Shown in pieces: positions 54,712 through 62,237 of a DNA stretch of 64,000 nucleotides (within the stretch, counting starts at the first letter, position 1; every line of letters begins with the position of its first letter). The notes under the pieces are model-generated. The model saw nothing but the letters and a program-made list of their open reading frames with translations, had not been told where the DNA came from and made no database searches. The translations under genes and the position numbers were made by a program. Source of the stretch: Anaerococcus obesiensis ph10 (GTDB lineage: Bacteria; Bacillota; Clostridia; Tissierellales; Peptoniphilaceae); NCBI RefSeq assembly GCF_000311745.1, contig NZ_HE978531.1, positions 1,010,301-1,074,300 of the forward strand. The letters are read 5' to 3'.

Positions 54712-55493
54712 ACATCCAGGATCATCATTACTGAAAAGCCTACTGAAAACCAAATTACTCCTAGGTTTGAATGATCTTCGCCTTCGCCTGTTGCTTCTGG
54801 TATTAATTCTTCTACTACTACGTAAAACATCGCTCCGGCTGCAAAGCTTAAAAGATATGGCAAAATTGGAATCATTATTTGGGATAATAATATTGTAAGA
54901 ACTGCTGCTACCGGCTCTACTGCTCCTGATAAAACTCCCATTATAAATGATTTATTTTTTCCTATTCCTTGACTTTTTAATGGCATAGAAATTATTGCTC
55001 CTTCTGGAAAATTTTGAATTGCTATTCCAAGTGAAAGCACCATTGCTCCTGCCATTGTTAAACCTGTATTTCCTGACAAAACTCCTGCAAATGTTACTCC
55101 TACTGCCATTCCTTCTGGAATATTGTGAATTACAACTGCAAGTACCATCATTGTTGTTTTTCTTAAGGAATCATTTTTTGGTCCTTCTGCCACATCGCTA
55201 TCAACGTGTTGATGGGGAACTACATTATCTAAAAATAATAAAAATATAATTCCAACGGCAAATCCTACCACAGCAGGAATCCACGCCATTTTTCCTAGCT
55301 TTTGATCTACCATATCCATTGCTGGTATTAAAAGCGACCAAATACTTGCCGCAACCATTACGCCTGCGGCAAAGCCTGATAGGGATTTTTGAATTTTACT
55401 TGATAATTCGTTTTTCATTAAATAGACCATAGCCGACCCAAGGCTTGTGCCTATAAATGGAATTAGTAATCCTATTACTAAATCTTTGCTCAT
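54699..55493 (-). CDS. ZIP family metal transporter
   Basis: 264 residues with eight helices. The ZIP metal-binding helices are clear: VIHNIPEGMAVGVTFAGVL (helix IV, HNIPEG) and IAIQNFPEGAIISMPL (helix V, QNFPEG). The loop after helix III contains VVPHQHVDSD, a histidine metal site. It resembles ZupT, importing zinc and other divalent metals. The last four codons and stop lie inside repeat copy 4, so the repeat abuts or slightly overwrites the gene end. Confidence 0.92.
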   Translation of the reverse strand: MSKDLVIGLLIPFIGTSLGSAMVYLMKNELSSKIQKSLSGFAAGVMVAASIWSLLIPAMDMVDQKLGKMAWIPAVVGFAVGIIFLLFLDNVVPHQHVDSDVAEGPKNDSLRKTTMMVLAVVIHNIPEGMAVGVTFAGVLSGNTGLTMAGAMVLSLGIAIQNFPEGAIISMPLKSQGIGKNKSFIMGVLSGAVEPVAAVLTILLSQIMIPILPYLLSFAAGAMFYVVVEELIPEATGEGEDHSNLGVIWFSVGFSVMMILDVMLG

Positions 55494-55512
55494 TTTTCTC
55501 TCTTTCTATTTT

Positions 55513-57876
55513 TTATAATTTCCAAATATCTTTTGCATATTCAAGAATTGTTCTGTCTGATGAAAAATATCCTGCGTTTGCAATATTTTTTAGGCTCTTT
55601 CTTGCCCATGTTAATCTATCTGAATATTCTTTATTTATTTTTTCGTGTGTTTTTTTGTAATCTTCAAAATCTTTTAAGACAAAATATGTGTCAGCTTTTT
55701 CTCCACCTTGTGGATTTATTAGACAATTGTAAATATCTAGGAACATATATGAGTCATTATCGTTTAACTCTCCTGATAAAAGTGTATCTACTGCATCTTT
55801 GATGTCTTCATTTTTGTAATAAAATTCTTTTGGATTATAGGAATCATAAATTTCATTTAATTCTTCAACTTTTGCTCCGAATAAATAATTATTTTCAACT
55901 CCTGCATTTTCAAAAATTTCTATATTTGCTCCATCATAAGTTCCAAGGGTCAAGGCTCCATTCAGCATAAATTTCATATTGCCTGTTCCTGAAGCTTCTT
56001 TCCCTGCTGTTGAAATTTGCTCTGAAATATCTGCTGCTGGGAAGAGTTTTTCGCCGTAGCTTACCCTATAATTATTTACAAATACTACTTTTATTTTGTC
56101 ATTTACTTCTTCATCGTTATTTATAACTCTTGCAATTTCGTTTGCAAGTTTTATTATTGCTTTTGCTCTAAAATATCCTGGTGCTGCTTTTCCTCCAAGA
56201 ATAAATGTTGTTGGGTAGAAATCCATATCAGGATTTTTCTTTAATTTGTGATATAAATTTATAATGTGAAGAAGATTTAAATGTTGTCTTTTGTATTCGT
56301 GAATTCTTTTTACTTGTATATCAAAAATTGAATTTGGATTTATACTTATTCCTTCATTTTCCAAAATATATTTTGCCAACTCTTTTTTATTTTCAAATTT
56401 AATTTGATTAATTTCTTCTAGAGTTTTTTCATCGTCTAGGTATTTTTCTAGGTCTTTTAATTTTGTAAGATCGTATTTCCAATCATCGCTTCCTAATTTT
56501 TCTGTGATGAAATTTGATAATTTTATATTTGAATATACTAGCCATCTTCTTGGTGTAATGCCATTTGTTTTATTGTTGAATTTTTCTGGCATTAATTTAT
56601 ACCAATTTTTAAAGGTATCGTCTTTTAAAATTTGTGTGTGAAGTTTTGCAACTCCATTTACAGACTTACTCATTACTATTGCAAGATTTGCCATTCTCAC
56701 TTGGTCAAATCTTATAATTCTATAAGGATCGATAGCTTCTTCTGAAAGTCCTTTTTCTTTAAATTCTTTTACTAAATTTTCATTTAATTTTTTAATTATA
56801 TCAAAACATCTTGGACATACTTCAAGCATTATATCTTTTGGCCAAGATTCTAGAGCCTCTTGTAAAACTGTGTGGTTTGTAAATGCAAATGTATTTTTTG
56901 TTATTTCTACAGCCCTTTCAAATTCAATTCCATTTTCATCGACTAAAACTCTTATAAGCTCTGGTATGGCAATAATTGGATGGGTGTCATTTAATTGGAT
57001 TATGTGATATTTTGAAAAATCTTCAAATTGTAAATCGTGGTCAAAATATCTTTTGTATTTTGAAACCATATCTTGAATTGATGCTGAGCAGAAGAAATAT
57101 TGTTGTTTTAACCTTAAAACTCTTCCTTCTCTTTGCATGTCATTTGGATATAAAACTCTGGTTATATCTTCAGCCCTATTTTTTTCTTCAACTGCCTTAT
57201 CATATTGAAAATTATTAAAATATGAAAAATCAAATTCTTCAAATGGTTCTGCTTGCCAAAGTCTTAATGTATTTACTTGTTCATTTTCAAAACCTAGCAT
57301 TGGCATATCGTAAGGAACTGCTTTTACAGTTTGGTCTCTAAATTTTACAATTTTTGAATCGGATTCAACTCTTATTGACCAGCCATCGCCATCTTTTATC
57401 CAATGATCGCCACCTTCAACTTGAAAGCCGTTTTCTATTTTTTGTTTGAAAAGTCCTTCTCTGTATCTTACTCCGTATCCATACATATCAAGCTTTTGGG
57501 TTGCCGCTGAATCCATAAAACAAGCTGCAAGTCTACCAAGACCACCATTTCCAAGAGCAGCATCATCTTCAAAATTTTCTATTGATTCAAAATCAATGTC
57601 AATCTCACTTAAAATTTCTTTTACTTCATCATAAATTCCAAGATTAATTAAATTATTTCCAAGAGATCTTCCTACCAAAAATTCCGCAGAAAAATAATAG
57701 GCTTTTCTTGATCTTCTTGTCCTATTTTTGCAATTTCTCCATTCTTGATTGATAAGCTCCATTATTGTATCGCAAAGAGCAAAATATCTGTCCTTGTCTG
57801 AAGTTTCTGCAAAATTTTTTAGTGTAATTCTCTGTAAATTTTCGATATAACTTTCCATAAATTTGTTTTTGTTCAT
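55513..57876 (-). CDS. glgP: Glycogen/starch phosphorylase
   Basis: 787 residues. N-terminal blocks YYFSAEFLVGRSLGNNLINL and ALGNGGLGRLAACFMDS, the central IQLNDTHPIIAIPELIRVL, and the PLP site EASGTGNMKFMLNGALTLGT with the Schiff-base lysine identify family GT35. It releases glucose 1-phosphate from glycogen or maltodextrin. No other glycogen genes are visible nearby, so it may serve dextrin use. It begins 26 bases after the cysteine-peptidase-like gene, in the same direction. Confidence 0.95.
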   Translation of the reverse strand: MNKNKFMESYIENLQRITLKNFAETSDKDRYFALCDTIMELINQEWRNCKNRTRRSRKAYYFSAEFLVGRSLGNNLINLGIYDEVKEILSEIDIDFESIENFEDDAALGNGGLGRLAACFMDSAATQKLDMYGYGVRYREGLFKQKIENGFQVEGGDHWIKDGDGWSIRVESDSKIVKFRDQTVKAVPYDMPMLGFENEQVNTLRLWQAEPFEEFDFSYFNNFQYDKAVEEKNRAEDITRVLYPNDMQREGRVLRLKQQYFFCSASIQDMVSKYKRYFDHDLQFEDFSKYHIIQLNDTHPIIAIPELIRVLVDENGIEFERAVEITKNTFAFTNHTVLQEALESWPKDIMLEVCPRCFDIIKKLNENLVKEFKEKGLSEEAIDPYRIIRFDQVRMANLAIVMSKSVNGVAKLHTQILKDDTFKNWYKLMPEKFNNKTNGITPRRWLVYSNIKLSNFITEKLGSDDWKYDLTKLKDLEKYLDDEKTLEEINQIKFENKKELAKYILENEGISINPNSIFDIQVKRIHEYKRQHLNLLHIINLYHKLKKNPDMDFYPTTFILGGKAAPGYFRAKAIIKLANEIARVINNDEEVNDKIKVVFVNNYRVSYGEKLFPAADISEQISTAGKEASGTGNMKFMLNGALTLGTYDGANIEIFENAGVENNYLFGAKVEELNEIYDSYNPKEFYYKNEDIKDAVDTLLSGELNDNDSYMFLDIYNCLINPQGGEKADTYFVLKDFEDYKKTHEKINKEYSDRLTWARKSLKNIANAGYFSSDRTILEYAKDIWKL

Positions 57877-57902
57877 TTTTTCTCTCCTATATTTTAAATT
57901 TT

Positions 57903-58517
57903 TTATATATTATCTTTTTCAAAATAAATAAAACCAGTATATGTTCTATTTTGTTCCAAAAATTCTTTTAATGAAATCTTATAAACTTCTCCCCATGATG
58001 AGATTGTAAGTTTATAATCATCTTCGCATTTTTCTATTTCTGTAATTGTAACTCCATGATGTTTCATCACCCTAATCGACCTACTGACCCAATTAAAAAA
58101 TATAACTGGCAGATCTTTTCCTATGGCTTGGAAAATAAAATTTGCAATCTCTTCCATTGATTTTCTTTTTATTGGATTATCTTCTAATATGTGTGATTTT
58201 AATTTCAAATGGTAGGATTTTCTAAATTTATTTAATTTGAAATCCAAAAGCCTTGCCGTTGGCACTCCATAAACTCTTGGTTTTATAATTTGAAAAAACC
58301 AATATTGGTAATCATTAAATTGATCTAGGCTAAATTTTTCATCTTTTCTGTAGAGATATAGGTAAGTGTTTGTAAATGCCGTAACTACACAAGACCTATC
58401 CCTATAAAATTTACTCACTCCTACTTCTTTTAAGTCATTTTGGTAGCCACCATAGTAAATTTTATTATTTTTAATTACTGGAACAAATTCGCCTTTTTTA
58501 GATCTTTTTAATTTCAT
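57903..58517 (-). CDS. Putative C39-like cysteine peptidase
   Basis: 204 residues without a signal peptide. Cys43 in YRDRSCVVTAFTNTYLYL starts a helix as in papain-fold C39-like proteins, and His153/His154 in MKHHGVTITEIEKCED precede a strand pair, LTISSWGEVYKISLKEF, suggesting the Cys-His dyad order of that fold. The substrate is unknown, and the family assignment is tentative. It sits one base from the AI-2E family gene and 26 from glgP, so the three may be co-transcribed. Confidence 0.55.
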   Translation of the reverse strand: MKLKRSKKGEFVPVIKNNKIYYGGYQNDLKEVGVSKFYRDRSCVVTAFTNTYLYLYRKDEKFSLDQFNDYQYWFFQIIKPRVYGVPTARLLDFKLNKFRKSYHLKLKSHILEDNPIKRKSMEEIANFIFQAIGKDLPVIFFNWVSRSIRVMKHHGVTITEIEKCEDDYKLTISSWGEVYKISLKEFLEQNRTYTGFIYFEKDNI

Positions 58518-59714
58518 CTATTTTTCTTCCTTTTTGTAGTGAACTTTTTCTGATAATTCTTTAATTTCATTTTCTGAAATTTCTTTTTTTGCCAAAGTCT
58601 TATCCATTTTTTCATTCATCAAAGTGTACAAAATTGATGCAATTGGAATTGATACAAGCATACCAACAATTCCAAACAAACTTCCACCAATAGCTATAGA
58701 TACAATTACCCAAATTGATGGAAGACCTATAGTTTTTCCAGCCAAAGCCGGATAAATTATTGAGCCTTGAACTTGTTGGGCTATTAATAAAAATATTAAA
58801 AATACCAAAGACTTAAATGGTGATTCTATAAAAATTAAAATCATCATTATGACAGTTGCAATAAGTGGTCCAACATAAGGAATAAAATCTGCTATTGCAA
58901 CCAATATTGCAGCCATAGCCGCAAAAGGAATTTTTAAAATTAACATACCAACAAAAACCAAAATTCCAAGTATCAAACTAGAAAGAGCTTTGGAATTAAT
59001 ATAAGATGCAAATGAAGAATAAGAAAGACTTGCCACCTTGTTAATTTCATCAGCAGTACTCCTTTTAAATAAGGAATAAATAATTCTATTAGCTAAAATT
59101 TTCAAATCTTTTTTATTAATCAATACAAATACCGAAAATATTGTAGCAGCAGCTATGGTTATAATAGTTGATGATACAGAATTTATAATTGAAGTTGTTT
59201 TATCAAAAATATTTCCCGCCTCTCCAACAAAATAATCCTTAACTTGAACTAAGACATTGTTCCAATCAACACTATTTATATATTTTTGAGCATCATCGGC
59301 AAAATTTTTTGTTAATTTATTTTTATTTAATAAATCTATCAAATCATCTAAAAATAACGGAAATCTTTCAATAAGAGCAGTTACCGCCTTAGATATTCTT
59401 GGAATTAATACATTCAAAAATATTACAATACCCAAAATAAATAAAATCCAAGAAGATATAAGTGAAAAAACTGGAACTAACTTTTTTGTCTTTTCTGTTT
59501 TAAAAATTTTAGAATACACTTTTCTTTCAAAGAAATTCATAGGCAAATTAATAATAAAAGCCAGCATAAATCCAATCAAAAAAGGTTGTATTACAGCAAT
59601 AAATACCGTCAAGCCATTCTTAACATTTTCAATATACCAAAATGCAAAAAATACCAAAATAGATATAAGAATAACTTTTAGTAATTGTGAATTCTTTTCA
59701 TCTAATTTTTTCAT
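58518..59714 (-). CDS. AI-2E family transporter (YtvI/PerM-like)
   Basis: 398 residues with about eight helices: two N-terminal pairs, a soluble amphipathic region (about 105-180), and the C-terminal bundle with the family block AAILVAIADFIPYVGPLIATV and QVQGSIIYPALAGKTIGLPS. Despite the family name most members export unknown solutes, and some act as Na+/H+ antiporters. Monocistronic start at a GGAGA site; it precedes the C39-like gene by one base. Confidence 0.88.
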   Translation of the reverse strand: MKKLDEKNSQLLKVILISILVFFAFWYIENVKNGLTVFIAVIQPFLIGFMLAFIINLPMNFFERKVYSKIFKTEKTKKLVPVFSLISSWILFILGIVIFLNVLIPRISKAVTALIERFPLFLDDLIDLLNKNKLTKNFADDAQKYINSVDWNNVLVQVKDYFVGEAGNIFDKTTSIINSVSSTIITIAAATIFSVFVLINKKDLKILANRIIYSLFKRSTADEINKVASLSYSSFASYINSKALSSLILGILVFVGMLILKIPFAAMAAILVAIADFIPYVGPLIATVIMMILIFIESPFKSLVFLIFLLIAQQVQGSIIYPALAGKTIGLPSIWVIVSIAIGGSLFGIVGMLVSIPIASILYTLMNEKMDKTLAKKEISENEIKELSEKVHYKKEEK

Positions 59715-59815
59715 TAAAGTTTCCCTTCTCCCTATTAATCATTTACCTATATTCTACCATAGAAATTTTTCATCTTCCATTTTATAATAATGATATAATA
59801 AGCTTGAGGTGGATT

Positions 59816-60438
59816 ATGAAAAAATGTTATATATTTGCCGGCGGAGATTTCGACGGATTTTTTGATAAAATAGGAAAAGATGATTACGTAATAGGAGCAG
59901 ATAAAGGCTATACATATATAGAAAAAATCGGAATAAAAATAGATACAATAATCGGAGATTTCGATTCAGCACAACAACCAGATTTTGAAAATAAAATTAC
60001 ATTAAAACCCGAAAAAGACGAAACCGATTTGTACGCTGCGATAAATTTTGCAATAAAAAAAGGCTACAAAAAAATAATTGTCTATGGAGGACTTGGCGGA
60101 AGAATTTCCCACACTATTGCAAATATAAAAATAATGGAAGAATTTAAGAAAAAAGGAATTGATATAGAATTAAAAAATAAAAATCAAAAATTATTTGTAA
60201 TAGATAAAAATTTTCAAGAAAAAAACAAATAGAAAACACCTATATTTCTCTTTTTTCCATAACAGAAAAAATAGAAAATTTAAATTTAATAAATTTAAAA
60301 TACGAGCTAAAAAATTTCACCCTAAAAAACGACATGCACCTAGGCGTATCAAATGAGCCAATAGGAAAAGAATTTAAAATAGAATTTGATGAGGGAATGA
60401 TTCTTGTAATTTATGAAAACAAAAATGTATATAAATAA
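59816..60438 (+). pseudogene. thiN: Thiamine pyrophosphokinase, single-base frameshift
   Basis: The start at 59816 has a GAGGTGG site. The first frame gives the ThiN catalytic domain: CYIFAGGDFDGF, VIGADKGYTYIEKIG, DTIIGDFDSAQQ, KDETDLYAAINFA and YGGLGGRISHTIANI. It stops at 60230. Adding one A at the A7 run 60219-60225 continues into TYISLFSITEKIENLNLINL and NDMHLGVSNEPIGKEFKIEF, the thiamine-binding C-terminal domain; 623 bases is one short of 208 codons. The enzyme makes thiamine diphosphate from thiamine and ATP. A sequencing contraction is likelier than real loss. Confidence 0.88.
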
Positions 60439-60461
60439 GGCAGGATTTCCTGCCTTATTTA
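60434..60461. terminator. Bidirectional terminator
   Basis: AATAAGGCAGG / CCTGCCTTATT perfect stem between the convergent thiN and Spx/ArsC-like genes. Confidence 0.85.
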
Positions 60462-60808
60462 TCAAAATATTTTTCTATATTTAATCTACCAACTACGACA
60501 TCATCGCCGTAAAGTAAAATTGGTCTTTTTAATAACATGCCATCTGATGCTAATAAATCTAATTTTTCATCTTCTGTCATATCTTTTAATTTGTCTTTTA
60601 AATTCAACTTCCTATAAATTTGTCCGGATGTGTTGAAAAATTTCTTTATTTCAAGACCACTTTTTTCATACAAGTCTTTTATTTGGTCTTTTTCTGGCTT
60701 TTCTTCTTTCACATCTTGAAATTTATAATCAATTTTCTTTTCTTCCAAAAATTTCTCAGTTTTTTTGCAAGTTGAGCAAGATTTATATCCTATTAATAAT
60801 GCTTTCAT
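60455..60808 (-). CDS. ArsC/Spx family thioredoxin-fold protein
   Basis: 117 residues. GYKSCSTCKKTEKFLEEKKI carries a Cys-x-x-Cys (residues 11 and 14) at the start of helix 1, and RPILLYGDDVVVGR gives the conserved cis-proline region of the ArsC/Spx/YffB fold. Whether it acts as an arsenate-reductase-like oxidoreductase or as an Spx-type RNA polymerase regulator cannot be told; the sequence is closer to the YffB/ArsC-like group. It is transcribed after the asp23 terminator. Confidence 0.85.
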   Translation of the reverse strand: MKALLIGYKSCSTCKKTEKFLEEKKIDYKFQDVKEEKPEKDQIKDLYEKSGLEIKKFFNTSGQIYRKLNLKDKLKDMTEDEKLDLLASDGMLLKRPILLYGDDVVVGRLNIEKYFDK

Positions 60809-60832
60809 ATTTTTCTCCTTAAATTAATCTTT

Positions 60833-60861
60833 AAAAAAGAGGTTGACCTTGCAACCTCTTT
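60833..60861 (-). terminator. Terminator of envelope stress operon
   Basis: Minus strand AAAGAGGTTGCA / TCAACCTCTTTT stem and T-tract directly after the asp23-like stop. Confidence 0.85.
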
Positions 60862-60867
60862 ATTTTT

Positions 60868-61311
60868 TTACTTTCTATCGTCGTTATCTGATTTTTTAGA
60901 TTTGTATTCTTCTCTTGTCATAACATCAACTACATCAACATTTACTGTTACAACATCAAGTCCTGTCATTTGCTTTACATTTTCTTTTACAACTTTTTTG
61001 ATATTTTCAAAAATATGTGGAGCAGATTTTCCATATTCTAAGATTATTTGCATATTTACTTTTGCTTCTTTTTGTCCAACTTCAACATCTACTCCTGATG
61101 TATCTTGTTCACTTGATGATTGGAAAACTGATGAAACTGAATCAAAAAAACTTGCCTTCATATCCAAAATTCCATCAACTTTATTTACTGCAATTCTAGA
61201 AATTTTTGCTACAACCTTATCAGCAATTGTAAGTTTTGAAACTTCTTTTTCGATTTCTTGATCCTCTTCGATTCCTTTTTCGTAATCTTTGTCAAATGTT
61301 TTTTCTGTCAT
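60868..61311 (-). CDS. Asp23/Gls24 family envelope stress protein
   Basis: 147 residues with the Asp23 core: LTIADKVVAKISRIAVNKVD at about 27-46, VDVEVGQKEAKVNMQIILEY, FENIKKVVKENVKQMTGLDV and TVNVDVVDVM. Ends are charged and probably flexible. Asp23 is an abundant membrane-associated protein tethered through AmaP and linked to alkaline and cell-wall stress. It is the last gene of the amaP / small membrane protein / asp23 operon. Confidence 0.92.
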   Translation of the reverse strand: MTEKTFDKDYEKGIEEDQEIEKEVSKLTIADKVVAKISRIAVNKVDGILDMKASFFDSVSSVFQSSSEQDTSGVDVEVGQKEAKVNMQIILEYGKSAPHIFENIKKVVKENVKQMTGLDVVTVNVDVVDVMTREEYKSKKSDNDDRK

Positions 61312-61329
61312 AATTTTCCCCTATCTTTT

Positions 61330-61635
61330 TTATTGAAATTTTTTTAATAAGCTAATTACAAATCCTATAACCTTAGGATCTTTGTCGAGCCATCCGCCCA
61401 AGCAATAACAAAATCCTAGCACAATCCAAATACCAACAGTTCTAAAAAATCCAAAATCAAATAGCGAACCTATTGTTGCAATTCCCAAAATCAAAGAAAT
61501 AATTTTGTGTTTATTTTTTTCTTTAAATTCCTTGCATTCTTTTTCTTTTTTCTCTCTTATATCAAGTTTTCTCATTTCTACATCATAGGCGGTTACTTGT
61601 TTTTCTAAATCTAATTTTGTTTTTTCTTTTTCCAT
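61330..61635 (-). CDS. DUF2273-like small membrane protein
   Basis: 101 residues: an N-terminal highly charged coiled coil (about 1-44, LDLEKQVTAYDVEMRKLDIR) and two hydrophobic helices (about 46-80) with an IISLILGIATIGSLFDFGFF segment and GFCYCLGGWLDKD. Its position between amaP and asp23 matches the DUF2273 protein of the Firmicute asp23 operon, though the N-terminal coiled coil is longer than usual. It probably helps place Asp23 at the membrane. Confidence 0.7.
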   Translation of the reverse strand: MEKEKTKLDLEKQVTAYDVEMRKLDIREKKEKECKEFKEKNKHKIISLILGIATIGSLFDFGFFRTVGIWIVLGFCYCLGGWLDKDPKVIGFVISLLKKFQ

Positions 61636-61643
61636 AATACCAC

Positions 61644-62183
61644 CTACCTAAGTTCTCTTTCTTGACTTTTATGAGCTTTATTTAATTGAACATGGGCATT
61701 TGCATTTTCAAGTCCTGTAAGCATTCTAAGTCCCATTTCAACTTCAGCTTGAATTTTTCTACCTAAATCCTCAAAGTCCCTATCTCCAAAAACGTCACAT
61801 TTAATTTTTGCTTCTACAGTTTCGCCTTTTATTATTTTAACTTTTGAATCTGTAAGTTCTGTTCCCATAAATTTATTTACTGCAGAATTTACTGCTGAAT
61901 CCAAGGAATTTCTTGTAATAAAAATATCGCCTGTATTATCTTCTACTAGATATTCACGCTTATCATTTTGATTTGCTATAATATCTATCAAAAGAATAAT
62001 TGCAAAAATCAAAATTGCTATAGCAACACCGAGAAGTACGTATCTGTAATTTTGTATTTCTAAATATGATAATAAATCATGCCTTACTCCATCGTCTGCG
62101 AGAGCAAGTGTTCCAAGTATGGCGGAAATTATTATCAAAGCTATGGTCATAAGTGACCACAAAAATTTTTTAAATCCTCCCAT
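61644..62183 (-). CDS. amaP: Alkaline shock response membrane anchor AmaP
   Basis: 179 residues with two membrane helices (about 8-30 and 48-70) enclosing a short loop, then a cytoplasmic domain containing the AmaP/Asp23-like blocks GDIFITRNSLDSAVNSAVNK, VKIIKGETVEAKIKCDVFGD and LGRKIQAEVEMGLRMLTGLE. AmaP anchors Asp23 at the membrane. First gene of the three-gene envelope stress operon. Confidence 0.88.
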   Translation of the reverse strand: MGGFKKFLWSLMTIALIIISAILGTLALADDGVRHDLLSYLEIQNYRYVLLGVAIAILIFAIILLIDIIANQNDKREYLVEDNTGDIFITRNSLDSAVNSAVNKFMGTELTDSKVKIIKGETVEAKIKCDVFGDRDFEDLGRKIQAEVEMGLRMLTGLENANAHVQLNKAHKSQERELR

Positions 62184-62237
62184 AAAGCCTCCTTACTTAT
62201 AAGTTACCCATGCTTTAGCTTTTGAAACAAAACTTTT

